A stretch of 64,000 nucleotides of DNA from Castor canadensis (GCF_047511655.1 NC_133394.1:54220501-54284500); one strand, 5' to 3'. Shown: positions 45,415 through 57,788, counted from the stretch's first letter. Translations and numbers: made by a program. Notes: generated from the sequence alone by a model not told the origin.

Positions 45415-48400
45415 ACCAAATGGTATAAATAACTAGTAATGGGGTATTTTATCAGCAAACATTTCATTCTTGAACTGATGAAAAGTTCTTTGTTACTTTG
45501 GAGAGTTTCATCCCTGCTAACAATTAACCAGACTATTGACAATTAAGCAGACTATTTTCAAGTATGATAAGAAAAATACATATAATTCTTAATCTTATAC
45601 TACTAGTGAAGCAACATTGACACTATAAATATAATTTCCCTCTAAGCTACTCCTTTAAAAAAAAAAGAAAAAAGTAATGGGTTTATTTATAAATTTCTTT
45701 AAAGGGTAACTGTTTAAATGTTAAGCTAAGTGCTACCTCTCTCAGGGAAGAAATAGGAAGATGAAACAGAGGAGCATTCCTAGAAATGAGTCTGTGACGT
45801 ATGTGGGCCTTACAGTAAATTATACTAATTCTAAATTTATGTTTATGTGTTGTGGCCCTCTTAAGCTGATAGAACTTTTCCATTCAGTGGGCAGGTGGAT
45901 TTCCTGTAGTACCCTCAATTGCCTGAAGAGGTATGTTGTTTTCTGTGTTTCCATTACAACACACAGACTAAGAGGGAATCCTCTGTGGTATTTTCACATA
46001 GGTCATGAATCTTTTATCTGTAGGTTGTATTTGTATCCGAGAGTGAATATTAATAGCCTCTTGGCAGTAGAGTACCTTTCTAAAAAAGGGATTTCCCTGT
46101 GTATGGGTGGATTAACCTTTCAAAAATACATGTTTCTACTTAAACCACTTAGTTACTATTTGATTCAAAGAGTCCTAAAGACAAAGTCTCCATATTAGAC
46201 CCTGTCGCATATGTACCTAGATCTGAGAGGGACTTTCAGTATAGAACATGGTAAGTAGCATACTGTCTGCGCCTTTACTTTCATTTTGCTCATTTACCAG
46301 AGTTCGCCCTAACTTAATTTCTTTTTAAAATGCCTGAAGTTTCCCTCTGAAAAAGGCATGTATGATTGATTTTGAGTTAGGATTATTAACAATTAAGATA
46401 TAGTTTTATGGATTTCAGATGGAAAGTGAAATAAAACTTTTCATAAATGTAATAATATGTGAAATTTTCTTTTAAAATATTTATTTTAGAGCTTTTACCA
46501 GTTAGCTATTCCATCTGTATCACATAAAACAACTTATTGACATGGACACTTTACTATATGAATGTTATCCTAGGTTGCTTTATTATTTTTATATATTCTG
46601 AAAAATAATAACTAAATTTAAGTACTTATTTGCTTATTGTCTTAAGATATTAGAGAGTGTAATAATCTTGCCTAAGCAATGACCAATGAAAGCATCCATT
46701 CATTGTCTTCCACTGTAGAAAATAATTTTCATTGCATTCATTATGGCACTATATAATTATATTAGTGGGGAGCATAAAAATCTAAAAGAATGTATTTCTA
46801 AGTCTAAAGTTGCTGAACTGTTTTATGTAGTCCATTTTTCGAAAGGAAATTGGAAAATAAAACCATAGGAATAACTTAAGTGTAAGCAGTTCAAATTGTC
46901 ATCCAAGAAAAGTGATTTTAACAGCCAGCTGTAGACAAAGGTAGGCTAGATGTCCGTGGTCATAGTGACGATGCCTCATCACTCTGGCAACATTGAGCTC
47001 TGGGTGTAGCCATGGAGTTTCCTGCTGCAAAATGCTGAGGAACTTCATCCTTCTTAAGAAGCTCAGGCAGTGTCCTGCCGAAGAAGATCAGAGTGTTCTT
47101 TAAAGTGATGCAGCCTTCATGAACCTGTCTCCACAGCATAAGGCCTGCACAGGGCCTTAGCACAAAGGACCAGGAGCAGATATCTGTGGAATGGATCAGT
47201 GCTAACAAACTATCTTTAGATATGATGTCCTCATTTTTGAGACATTTTTGGGGTGAAAATGGTCAAAATTTTAAAGTAAAAAAAAATCTCATTTTCTCCT
47301 GTTTGCTATCTGTGTGTGTATGTATGTGTGTGTGTTTGTGTATGTGTGTATATGTCTGTCTGTCTCTGTCACTCTCATCTCTCTTCTTTCTCCACCTCAG
47401 CTTGTTCCTACTCTCACTCTCTCTTTCTCTGAAATACACATTTAACTAATATTGGCTTTCCAGTATAACTTTCCCATTAAAATTTGTAGCCACTGTGCTG
47501 TTTCCAAATTTTAATAACATTGGTGAGGCATGAGTGAGGAATAAATACTTTTTAAACATGAGAAATTGAATGTTGAACTTGACTGCTCCTATAGGAACCT
47601 AAAACATATAGCTGCCAAAGAGAGGCAAAGAGCAGTGTAGAAGAGACAGGAAAAGGGCCTTCATACTGAATCAATCAAGGTTCTCGATCTCTGGAAAAGC
47701 CTGCAGGCCTCTTCAGGTGTGGTGGAGGTGGGGAGATGTGAGGAGGAGAAGGCAGAGAAGATGCTAAGTTTTTTTTTCAAACAAATACTTCCTGCTGAGG
47801 ATAAAACTTCAGGCCTCATTTTAACTGTTAACTTTTAAATATTGCTTTTTAGCACTTTAATTTTTATTGATTTCTAAACACTGCTTTAGTAGTAAGATTA
47901 GATAATGAGTTCTCAGAAATAATAATTATTCTCCCATCTGTTTGGAATTGTGACAGTTTGAATCTTTCAAGTATTTATTTCATGAAGGATGAAGGTCTTA
48001 AACTTTTCACACAGATCTCCTCAGGTATTAAAAAAAGAAACAAGAACAAAAGTATTTTTCTGCTGAGATTGCTCAAAGCATGAATAAAAACTCAATTTTA
48101 TTTGAAAATATGGCAAGGTTATTAAAGTACATAATCAAGATTCATCATTCTCTGTTAATCTGACATATAGAAATTCAAAGAAAGGACGTATTATATAATG
48201 CTGCCTTAAGCAGCATAGTTAACAAAATGCATCTGAAAGTGAATGGCCCATTTCACAGTTTTAAATTACATCTTAACTTGCAAATATAGTGATGTTTCCT
48301 TCAGATGTGAATACATGTAGATAAATCCTATAGGTTATGTCCAGGTAACTCTAAGACAAATTATGTACTTACATACTATATTTAATATTTTATTCGGTAT

Positions 48401-48484
48401 GTTTATATATTCACTTTTTTCAGTTTTAGAGAATACTTTGTCATTTTTCAAAAAAATTTCTGTTTAGAAAGTTGTTCAGAAATA
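45415..48484. other. Unique sequence holding the longest open frame
   Basis: The 145-codon plus-strand frame at 45761-46198 is the longest in the window. It has no recognisable domain, is rich in Cys/Tyr/Ser/Leu as AT-rich chance frames are, and has no promoter or splice context, so I do not call it. Near 47117-47190 the minus strand faintly recalls the old repeat seen at 11.9 kb. Confidence 0.45.
47311..47432. repeat. (TG)n to (TC)n compound microsatellite
   Basis: Imperfect TGTGTATG units (47311-47357) change to TCTG and then TCTC/CTTT-rich sequence towards 47432. The 87-codon frame across it is low-complexity Cys/Val/Ser/Leu. Confidence 0.85.
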
Positions 48485-48485
48485 T

Positions 48486-48578
48486 TCTGGAAAGCTGGTA
48501 GAGTTGCTCAAGTGGTAGAGCACCTGCTTAGCAAACACAACTCACTAAGTTCAAACCCCAGTACCACCAAAAAAAAGT
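48486..48578 (+). mobile_element. ID-like SINE, plus strand
   Basis: 'gctcaagtggtagagcacct' (A box), 'gttcaaaccccagtaccacc' (B box and end), then A8. The short flanks 'tctggaaa' on both sides look like the target-site duplication. Confidence 0.88.
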
Positions 48579-48684
48579 CCTCTGGAAAAATGGCTTCTAT
48601 TTTTAGAATTTCAAAAAGCAAGACAACTATATAGATAGATGTGTTAAAATAGGAGAAAAAATGTTCAACTAAATTGGAAAACAT

Positions 48685-48785
48685 GGGCTGGTGGAGTGGC
48701 TTAAGTGGTAGAGTCCCTGCCTAGCAAGTGTGGGGCTCTGAGTTCAAACCCCTGTACCACCAAAAACAAATAAATAAATAAATAA
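48685..48785 (+). mobile_element. ID-like SINE, plus strand, with TSD
   Basis: 'gggctggtggagtggcttaa' starts the element; 'gtggtagagtccctgcctag' and 'gttcaaacccctgtaccacc' carry the tRNA boxes; an (AAAT)n tail follows. 'tggaaaacat' is repeated immediately before the start and after the tail. It is the best-preserved monomeric copy, about 200 bp from another in the same orientation. Confidence 0.92.
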
Positions 48786-49229
48786 TAAACTGGAAAACAT
48801 GCATCCATGAATTTTCCTTGTAGGGAGAAACAAAATATAAGGACAGTATCAAAGCAATCAAATTTGATTTATAATGAAAAGAAACACGTTAAAGTGTTTA
48901 ATGTAGAAAATTTAATTCTGCCTAAACATGGGTCAAAACAATAATTCTTGACTAGAAAGTGACCTGCTACTTATTTAAAAACAAGAAAAACAAGTCCAAA
49001 GAAACAAGGACAAACATTAACATTAAGACGAAATTAGTCTGAGAGGATCGTAAACTTTAAATATAAAAGCAAAAGGATGGATTTCCAATCTAAAATCCAG
49101 TGCCAGGTTTTGATCTCAACTTTCATTATCAGCAGGGAGTATTCATTAAAATCTCAGGGCTGAGCTCAGTCATCACTTTTGATAATAATAATAGAATAGT
49201 CTTTCATTTATTTTCATTTGAGGAGTTGA

Positions 49230-49318
49230 GTTTTGGTTTTGGTTTTGTGCTAGGGATCAAACCCAGGGTCTTATGCGTGCTAAACAAGTACTGTGGCATG
49301 AGCTACATCCCCAAACCC
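49230..49318 (-). mobile_element. ID-like SINE, minus strand
   Basis: 'tgtgctagggatcaaaccca', 'gggtcttatgcgtgctaaac' and 'gcatgagctacatccccaaa' form an ID-like copy; the B box 'ggatcaaaccc' is closer to classical rodent ID than to the other copies in this window. Confidence 0.75.
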
Positions 49319-50727
49319 AGGTCTTCGTGTTCATGTTTGTTAATTTGGGGATAATCACTCTAATGTTGAAATCACACTGCAATTTTTATATAGCTCCAGG
49401 TATTTAGATTTAGTACAATTGACTGAACTTAGTAATGATAATTTTTTAAAATCATAGTCTGATATGGTTCATTGCTAAAAATTTGATGTAGGTTAGAATG
49501 CATTATATTATTTCTTTATACTTGCCTATGGCCTGTTTTAGTGGCAGAAATAGGAAAAGTGGAGTCATGACTATGCAGGTGCTCAAGGATATAGCTTTGA
49601 CTTCTATACTTCATGCTCTGAATCTAATAATTCAAGGTAAGCACCTGTAAGCATTGCAATGATGAATCGCAAGTGTGCTAAACAATGTATTTACCTTTTT
49701 GTCCAGTTCCTGTGGAGCCTTGTATTTCCCAACTTCAACTAGTTTTTCCTGAGAGCTACTCTATCATTAAATATTGAATTCTTCTTTATACCAGACTAAG
49801 TTTTAGTTTGTTACCTGCTATGATGCACTCAAAATTTAATGTATACCTACATGAAGACATTTGGGCTCAGACTGCTAAAATCATGTAGTCTGTTTTTTAA
49901 ATGCTTAAAAAGCCTAATTTGTAGTTTGGAGGATTTTGATGAAATTCGTCAATAAGAAATTCATAACATGAGAATATCTCCTCGAATAAATCTTGATAAA
50001 GACCCCTACTTATCTTTCTGCAGAGTGAGAGATCACTGACAAGAGCATCTTCATAGGGTAGAAATTAGTCATTGGCAGTATTAAGCCTCTCAAATACACG
50101 TGTCAGGAGCAATATTGCAGTAATACTGGGATGACCAGTTTTCATAGTCCCATAAGTATTGGAAAGACTCCTAGTCAATGTAATGTCCAATCTCTTCTTG
50201 TTTCAGAAATGATGATAAACACCTCTGATAGCTCTGATGACAGAATCTTGGTCCCTGATTCCTAGTTCAGGGACATTTGGAATTTCAGTTCCAAATGTCA
50301 GTTTGCACATAAAAGAAATGCAGGTACCCTGAAGTGATTGAGTTATAGAGAATCTGTTTTGGTAAAAATTTTATTGCTACTGAACAAAAAGACTTCTTAG
50401 AAGGAAATAGGTGATAAAAGTCCCCTGATTTGACACTTTTCTCAGAAATATGAAATGGAAAAAAAAAAACCCTATAGCTTTTCTTTTTGGTATTTCTTTT
50501 GATTTAGCCAAATGATGGGTAGCCAAACTCTCTTTCTTGTTCTTAATTTCCCTTGAGCCATTACTGTAAATGAGAATGGTGTGTAATTTTCCTCTCTTCC
50601 AATTTCTTCCACACTACATCAACTTAAGTGCCAGTTAGGTATGGGAATCTTAATTGCTAAAGGTAATAAATGAATGAAAACATACAACATGGTTTCCTTG
50701 ACTGGCATTATCATATTCTTAAAAACC
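49319..50727. other. Unique sequence, nothing recognised
   Basis: No supportable feature. Confidence 0.4.
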
Positions 50728-50879
50728 CTCACTGGGCTTTGTAGTACCCATGTGTGTTCCCAGCACTCAGAATGCTGAGGCAGGAGGACTAAGAGTTCAA
50801 GGCCAGAATGGATACATAGTGAACTCAAGGTCAGCCTGAACTACCCAGCAAGACCAGTCTTAGAAACGAGAAAAAAAAA
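50728..50879 (+). mobile_element. B1-like SINE, plus strand
   Basis: 'actgggctttgtagtaccca', 'cagcactcagaatgctgagg', 'caggaggactaagagttcaa' and 'tgaactacccagcaagacca' follow the B1 order with an A-tail. The 69-codon minus-strand frame overlaps it. Confidence 0.85.
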
Positions 50880-51199
50880 TCCTCAATATTTACCTACCTC
50901 TGGAGTATATTAATAGTATCTTAGCATTGTACTTATTAATTTAGTTTAGTTTTATAGTCACTTGATATGCTTTACTGTTTCTATTTCTCAGTGGATTCCT
51001 TTTTCTTTTCAATCTTTTTAAGATACAATGACTGAAAGGGGACTCTTCTTAAACTTACAAATTGGTAATTTTATGATTGCAGTGCTTTAGATTAAACTGA
51101 ATATTAAAGGTATTATTATGAAAACATATTTGGGATTTTATACTGAAATGTCACTACCCCATGCAGAATTACCTGCTGCCATTTTGGTAGTCTTCAATT

Positions 51200-51970
51200 A
51201 ATTCGTCCCATGTTTCTGAAGTGCTTATTGTACTCCAGGCACTATGCTAAGTACTTGGGATTCAGTTGTAAACAAAACAGACACAGTCCCACAGAATGTA
51301 CAAGGTAGTAGAAAAGAACCATCAAAGCAAATCACACACAATTGTAAATTGTGAAATTACAATTACAATAATATGGCTGAAGAGGGTGAAATACAATTGT
51401 AGGAAGAATTATATAACACAGAAAGTCAGAAAAGATTTATTTTTTGTAGGGGAAAAGCAATCTAAGGAGAAGGGTAGCCAATTCAAGGATTATAGCTGAA
51501 GGGAGTACAGCAACTTCAAAGAACTATGAAAACTCTGATGGGTCTGAAAGATGATGAGAGAAGAGACTGGGAAGAGCTCTGGGTCAAAGGTGAAGAAGGG
51601 AGCATTTCTGAAATCATGGAGATGTGGAGTATTTTGGAATACTAGGAAAATTCCCACACAACAAAAAGCCATGAGGTCTAAACTTCCATGGTGGCCCATT
51701 TGAGAAATACAGAACACATTAGCTATGTTAAAGTCTTTTGTCACCATAATAGAAAACCACAAGGTGTTTTCACTGTAGGGCTAGGAAGAAGAGTGATGAC
51801 AAGATCAAATACATGTTTTGAAAAGAACATTAAGGCTACAACATGGACAGCAGATTGAAAAAGTCCAAGAACGGGAAGGAGCAGACCAGTAAGGATGGTA
51901 CTGGAATGGTACAGGCAAGAGTGAATCATATTGTCAGGGGTTTGGAAGCATTGGAGAGAACTGGTAAAAA
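51200..51970 (+). mobile_element. Ancient mammalian repeat (same family as 11.9 kb)
   Basis: 'tactccaggcactatgctaa', 'gtacttgggattcagttgta' and 'aacaaaacagacacagtccc' repeat the pattern at 11925-12262. Later text ('agagaactggtaaaaaggtg') may belong to the same old element. The right boundary is unclear, and only the first ~110 bp is firmly repeat-like. Confidence 0.5.
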
Positions 51971-53403
51971 GGTGAGATTATTTCTTACCAGCCATCAGGA
52001 TACCGCTTTATATTAAGCATATGTAAAACTTTGACTATTTAGCTCCCCAGTTTTGTACAGTCATTCCTACCTTAAAGAACAACAGATATAGAGAACAAAT
52101 AGCTCCTGTCCTGTCCTCATACTTTAAGCATTACCCAGTAATCATCCTGGCCACAGTCCTCTGTGCTGACAGCATACACTTGGCAATGACAGTCATGGAA
52201 TGTTACACTTCTGAGAACATTAGAGATCATGCACTTAGGACATGGTGCTTCAGAAGACTGGCTCTCCGGAATTAATTGATAAGCTAAAGATCATACATTT
52301 GGTTAATTTAAGAATTAAACCAGAAACAAATATGTAGAGACAAAAACAAAATATATGATTTTAATATATAATAACCATAATATATATAATTTCTAATATA
52401 CGATTTCCTTCAAGGATTCAAAAATTTTGTTCATTGTCATCCACATACTGGCCACAAACATCTTATACTCTGAAAATTGCAAAAAGTCATGAAAGTTACT
52501 AGAAATAAAAAAATAATAAATTAAGAGCACAGCTTTTTATTCCTTCATATTGTTTTATCTTTTAAATTTTTTAATGTCTTCAGAAAAAGCATTCCTTCAC
52601 TTGTTCACCACAGGCTGTATCACCACCTCTTGTCACCCATTTATATAAGCTTCCTCACTGCCGGTGTTTTCCCACTGCTGACTGAAGCCACTGCTCTTTC
52701 TCCATCTTCACCCAACTCTCAGCCTAGATTAGCCGGGCAGTCCATTCCCTGTGCTCAACCTACAATTTGTACTTAAGGCAGGCAGAATGCTCAGACTGAG
52801 TTTCTTCACTTATTTCTGCTTCTAAATGTTAAGTAGTACACTTGCCAAGAGTCAGTTTTGCTGTTCTTCCAAGCTACTTATGAGTTTGCTTCTTTTTTTT
52901 TACTATTACAAAAATTAAATGAAATGTATATAAACTGATGGTGTGTGAGTTAAGAATAAAAGGAAAAAGAATTATTGTTTCCATACTAGTTAATTTGCCA
53001 ACTTGGAAAACATCTAATTAAAGGTAGTTCCCAAATTTAGGCAAGGCAAATATAAAAAATGGTAGGAAGAAACTCATAAAAATCTAAAAGCATTCTGTGT
53101 TCACACTATGTTGTATCTTAAAATTCTTGTTCCCTTTTAAAGAAACAAACACTAGAATTCATATAACTCATTGTGGATCAGAAAGCCCATGTGGACCTTC
53201 AAGTAGATCCGTCTGTAGAGAAAAGGACTCAGTAAATGATATATGCATGTATTGTAAGTTATACTCAATTAATATGGCATTAATATATTATCTTTCCTAG
53301 TTTTAATGAATTTTTTAAAATTATTGCCCCCAGTGCTTTTGTATGGCCTATAAGAAAACTTTTTATGTACTCTTCAATACCAAAATGCTATTAAAAAAAT
53401 CAA
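51971..53403. other. Unique sequence, nothing recognised
   Basis: It includes a TATATAAT-rich patch near 52356-52402. No supportable gene. Confidence 0.4.
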
Positions 53404-53633
53404 AGCAGGGTGCCAGTGGCTCACACATGTCATTCTAGCTGCTCAAGAGGCAGAAATCAGGAGGATCTTGGTTTGAAGCCAGCCCCAGGCAAACCCCATC
53501 TAGAAAATAACACACACCCACACACAAAAAAAAGAAAAAAGAAAATGGTACTGGTGGTATGGCTCAAGTAGTAGAGTACTTGCTAGCAAGCATGAGGCCC
53601 TGAGTTCAAACCCCAGTATTATAAAAAAAAAAA
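53404..53633 (+). mobile_element. Composite SINE, plus strand, well preserved
   Basis: The 7SL-like head ('ccagtggctcacacatgtca', 'ttctagctgctcaagaggca', 'ggtttgaagccagcccc') is joined by an A/CA-rich linker to the ID-like tail ('tggctcaagtagtagagtac', 'gagttcaaaccccagtatta') and an A-tail. It gives the clearest view of the composite design. Confidence 0.88.
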
Positions 53634-54900
53634 GTCAGTGTAAGTCCTTTTGTATGTGTAAGTGTGTGAATGTACACATACGTATTATTTAGAAAATTAT
53701 CTTATAGAATTTTTATTAGTTATTATATACACATATAAGCACAATAATTTTGACTTTTGGCTTAGTACTTACCAAGGACATTTCATCCAAATTTTATTGA
53801 ACTTGATTAATATTTAATTTTGAACTTAGTAAAGGCAGACACTAGAATTAAACAGTTTCTAGGTAAGTAGACCCAGAGGGAAACAGATTTTATATAGATA
53901 AAAATCACTTGTCAGTTTCTAGTACATTCTGTCTTAAGTAAATGTGTCATGCTTTTGATTGTATTTATATTTTGACACATTCCAATGCTGTAACATAGAC
54001 TTGACCAACATAACAGACTTAGACAATAGCAGAAGAATTCTTTGGCAACTTTTAGCATTATGTTTTTAAGGTTTTTAAAACTGATTTTTGCAGAATTTGA
54101 CTCTGACAGGTAATACATCCTAGCCCTTGAGCTGACATTAGAACACCATGTGTATTAAAAGCTGTCACCACAAGTGGTGAAAATATTCATAAAATTTGGT
54201 TTACTTCCAAAAGTAAGTTTATCCTCTAAAGTTGAGTTATTTTGGAACTGTGGATTATGTAAACTTCTGCTTAAACAATCAAACAGCTTATGATCTCCAC
54301 TGATGCACTGAAATTCATCCAAGAATCCAAGTCATCTTCTGGTTAAGTTAAACAGAAAGCCACAGCTGCTTCTTTAGCAATATAGGAATTCCTTTGTAAA
54401 ACGGAGGAAGTGGGCAGGGCGAGGAGGAGAAAGAAGAAGGTAATCAAGGATGAAATGTGTCTGCTTTTAGCTAGAGAGGACAAATACTGTCAGCCACCTG
54501 GGTGCTTTCCTGTTTATGGTCCTTAATGGCAAATCTTTTGGTTCTGAAAATTGTATGTGGTTATAGTTGTTTTCCCAAGGAAAACAAAACTAGAAAGCAA
54601 GTTTAAGTAAAAATTTAATCTGTTTGTTTCCAATTTCCTTGATATAAAAAGGGAAAAAGTAAAATTATTTACTTTTGGTTGCTGTAAATATCTGAGCAAT
54701 TACATTGTCCATAGCAAGTGTCATTAATCCTTAAATTTTTAAATGTCAGTTCTACTTATCTTTCGTCTTATCATCTTCTTTCTTGTACAGTTAAGTATCA
54801 TTCCTTCATTCTTCTGCTCTTAAAACATTAAGTCCTGAGATCTATATTGGGTCCTAGACATAAGAAAATAAGAAACACCTGATTTGGGACCACTAAGGTT
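53634..54900. other. Unique sequence, nothing recognised
   Basis: A purine-rich patch lies at about 54405-54445 ('aggaggagaaagaagaaggt'). No supportable gene. Confidence 0.4.
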
Positions 54901-54950
54901 TGTCACCCTATTTTCTCAGCAGGAGTGTCACCCTATTTTCTCAGCAGGAT
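54901..54950. repeat. 25-bp tandem duplication
   Basis: The 25-bp unit beginning 'tgtcaccctattttctcagc' is present twice head to tail (54901-54925, 54926-54950), differing only at the last base. Confidence 0.95.
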
Positions 54951-55018
54951 GATAAATTCTTTGAAGCAAATACCTATATTTTTACCTGAAATTATTAATA
55001 AAAAAGAGCATTAGAAAT

Positions 55019-55049
55019 AGTTAGTGTATGGCTGCTCCATACACTAACT
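55019..55049. repeat. Perfect 13-bp hairpin
   Basis: Arms 'agttagtgtatgg' (55019-55031) and its exact complement (55037-55049) surround the 5-nt loop 'ctgct'. Confidence 0.95.
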
Positions 55050-55124
55050 CTCCACTTATGACCGTGAATCAAAGTGATGAACTAACCACAATTATTTTAC
55101 TTTCACCTCTGAAGACTCCATTAA

Positions 55125-55260
55125 AACAACATCTGTCAACAACTACAGTGCTAACTTGATCATTGCACATTGTATACACATATTGAAATGTAACACTGCA
55201 CCCCATAAATATGCACAATTACTATGTGTTAATTGAGAATAAAAATACATTTTAAAAATT
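55125..55260 (+). mobile_element. Old L1 3' terminus
   Basis: 'cattgtatacacatattgaa', 'atgtaacactgcaccccata' and 'ttactatgtgttaattgaga' are the 3' end of a mammalian L1M-type element, followed by an A-rich tail. Only the terminus is present. Confidence 0.75.
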
Positions 55261-55261
55261 A

Positions 55262-55485
55262 TAGAGTACTAACAGCATGCTAGTCACTCCTGTAAAAGCA
55301 TATATACTTAAGTCTTGTCACAGTCCTGTGGCACAGGTATTATTATTATCCTCATTTCATGGAAGAGAAACAGACACAGAAAGGTTATAAGCTCCCCAAT
55401 AAGAGCCATCGGTGGATCAGGGATTGTACTTGGGCATTCTTACTTGTGAACCTACTGTTACTCACCGCTCTGCCTTTACAGATGC
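55262..55485 (-). mobile_element. MIR-like ancient SINE
   Basis: 'tattattatcctcatttcat', 'ggaagagaaacagacacaga' and 'aaggttataagctccccaat', then 'tggatcagggattgtacttg', follow a reverse-complement MIR through most of its length. Confidence 0.7.
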
Positions 55486-56534
55486 AAAGAAAGGATGTTT
55501 TAAAAAGCTGTTTATAAAACAAGGAGAGAAACCAACTCTTTCCACCCTATATCTTTTTAAAGTCCACTGGCATTAAGTAGCTTGATTTTCTTCACCTTAT
55601 TCACAGAAATTTAATCTTAATAACTTAGAACTTCTCCAAAATTTATCAAAAGGATGTGCCAGAGTTTCTAGAAGCAGTTTCAGAAAAGTGATCTCAGTAT
55701 TTCATTCACAGCAACTTTGTTGGAATAGAGTAGATGTGCTATAGTCATGTCTCTGTGAAACAATGACATACAAAGATTTGGTGCCCATGGACCATACACA
55801 TGAACATATTTGGGCAAAATAATGGCTTCTCAGAAGACCCTGCATAGCAGAGGATGGATGTCATAGTTATGAGAGAAAGGGAAGAAAGAGCTTGTGCCTA
55901 TTATCTAAAAGCTGTAACTAAACAGTAGAGACTTCACTAGTTGTATTTTTAAGTATTTCACATACCCAGTCTGTCCTTTTATCTTCCCACTGTTTAGTGT
56001 TCACATATGATCTGCGTCTGTGGAAGTTCACCATTTAAGATCTATTTTAAATATTTAAAATGTTTAGCAGTGTAAAAATGTTTTGATTTCATTATATAAG
56101 AAATTAATGATCAAAACTAGCTGCATTTATGTCCTAAAATTGGATAGGAGTTCTGACTAGGGTGTCTCTGGGTTTCTTGTATCAGGTGTTTTTCACTGCC
56201 TGTCTTCTGGTATCACACCAGCCAATAAAAATTCAGCAAGTTCATGACTTCCCTGATAGACTAATTCTGTGCATTTTTTGCCCTGTGAAAAATTATAGGG
56301 GAGAGAATTTCAGTAGAATTCCTATCATATGGTTAATGTCACTCTGACTTGTAATTAGAGGAGATAAAGTTTAGAGAGTCACACAAACACTCGCCAAGTC
56401 CTCTGAGACTTAAGAAGTTGTTCATTTTCTCTAAGATTAAAACTTAAAAATGAGGCATTGGTATTGCCAAGGCTCTCTGTCTTCAGTGTGCCTTGATTTT
56501 ATTTGCTTCCATTTGAAAAAGAAGCTCTTTTATT
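55486..56534. other. Unique sequence, nothing recognised
   Basis: No supportable feature. Confidence 0.4.
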
Positions 56535-56550
56535 GCTGAGTGGCTTTTTT

Positions 56551-57252
56551 TTTCCATTTTTTTTCTTTTATTATTCATATGTGCATACAAGGCTTGGGTC
56601 ATTTCTCCCCCCTGCCCCCACCCCCTCCCTTACCACCCACTCCGCCCCCTCCCTCTCCCCCGCACCCCCTCGATACCCAGCAGAAACTATTTTGCCCTTA
56701 TTTCTAATTTTGTTGTAGAGAGAGTATAAGCCATAATAGGAAGGAACAAGGGTTTTTGCTGGTTGAGATAAGGATAGCTATACAGGGCATTGACTCACAT
56801 TGATTTCCTGTGCATGGGTGTTACCTTCTACATTAATTCTTTTTGATCTAACCTTTTCTCTAGTTCCTGGTCCCCTTTTCCTATTGGCCTCAGTTGCTTT
56901 TAAGGTATCTGCTTTAGTTTCTCTGCGTTAAGGGCAACACATGCTAGCTAGTTTTTAGGTGTCTTACCTATCCTCACCCCTCCCTTGTGTGCTCTTGCTT
57001 TTATCATGTGCTCAAAGTCCAATCCCATTGTTGTGTTTGCCCTTGATCTAATGTCCACATATGAGGGAGAACATACGATTTTTGGTCTTTTGGGCCAGGC
57101 TAACCTCACTCAGAATGATGTTCTCCAATTCCATCCATTTACCAGTGAATGATAACATTTCGTTCTTCTTCATGGCTGCATAATATTCCGTTGTGTATAG
57201 ATTCCACATTTTCTTAATCCATTCGTCAGTGGTGGGGCATCTTGGCTGTTTC
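56551..57252 (-). mobile_element. 5'-truncated L1, 702 bp, with perfect 16-bp TSD
   Basis: On the minus strand the element enters ORF2 near its C-terminus ('gcagccatgaagaagaacga' is the complement of about 57159-57178), passes the 3' UTR with its G-rich tract (complement of 56605-56680) and ends in an A-tail seen as T-rich sequence at 56551-56575. 'gctgagtggctttttt' flanks it at 56535-56550 and 57253-57268 without mismatch. Sequence match to the L1 pattern and the intact TSD make it the youngest-looking insertion here. It is 5'-truncated and cannot move by itself. Confidence 0.92.
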
Positions 57253-57268
57253 GCTGAGTGGCTTTTTT

Positions 57269-57788
57269 CTGGTAGTCTCCTTTGTTTTTGTCTAGTTGGA
57301 AAAACACCTCTTTCTGTGGAATGGAAGAAAATTCTGATAGAAATAGATCAACTAATGGAAATTATAGTTTTCCTGGAATATTAACTTTTCTGATTAGCAC
57401 TAGCTGGTATTTTTATTTCCTGAATAGAATAATTGATGTAAAATTTCAGCCTGTGAAAAGGCTGGAAGTATTCAGTAAAATAATACCTTTGAGATAACAT
57501 GTGTCATGTCTATTTCCAGTGGCCACAGAGGTGTTATTTGTGAATCTGAAACTAAAATTTTAAGTCTGGAGATATCCCTTTCCACATGCCAATTTTGGAT
57601 TTTTTCAGAGTTCAAATAATAAAATGTCATTGCCTAAGAAATATGTTACGAAGTTTTGCTTGTAATGTAAAAATGTTGTATATTACTTTAAAATTTATTA
57701 CTAAAATAGATCTAATTTTATTTCAAACTTAAAATTTCATTTATATAATATTCAATTATGGAGCAATAGAAAATCAAGTATTAAGAGA
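57269..57788. other. Unique sequence, nothing recognised
   Basis: No supportable feature; overlapping short frames at 57193-57497 straddle the L1 edge. Confidence 0.4.

Noticed and set aside
45761-46198. Longest open frame, 145 codons, plus strand
   Set aside because: No domain, repeat family, promoter or splice support. Length is within what AT-rich non-coding DNA of 64 kb gives by chance.
46960-47208. 82-codon minus-strand frame, considered as a processed pseudogene
   Set aside because: No family recognised, no A-tail or TSD, and its 5' part resembles the old repeat family at 11.9 kb.
47186-47449. 87-codon frame with Cys/Val and Ser/Leu repeats resembling a membrane protein
   Set aside because: Translation of a TG/TC microsatellite.
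56503-56718. 71-codon Pro-rich plus-strand frame
   Set aside because: Antisense of the C-rich/G-rich L1 3' UTR tract.
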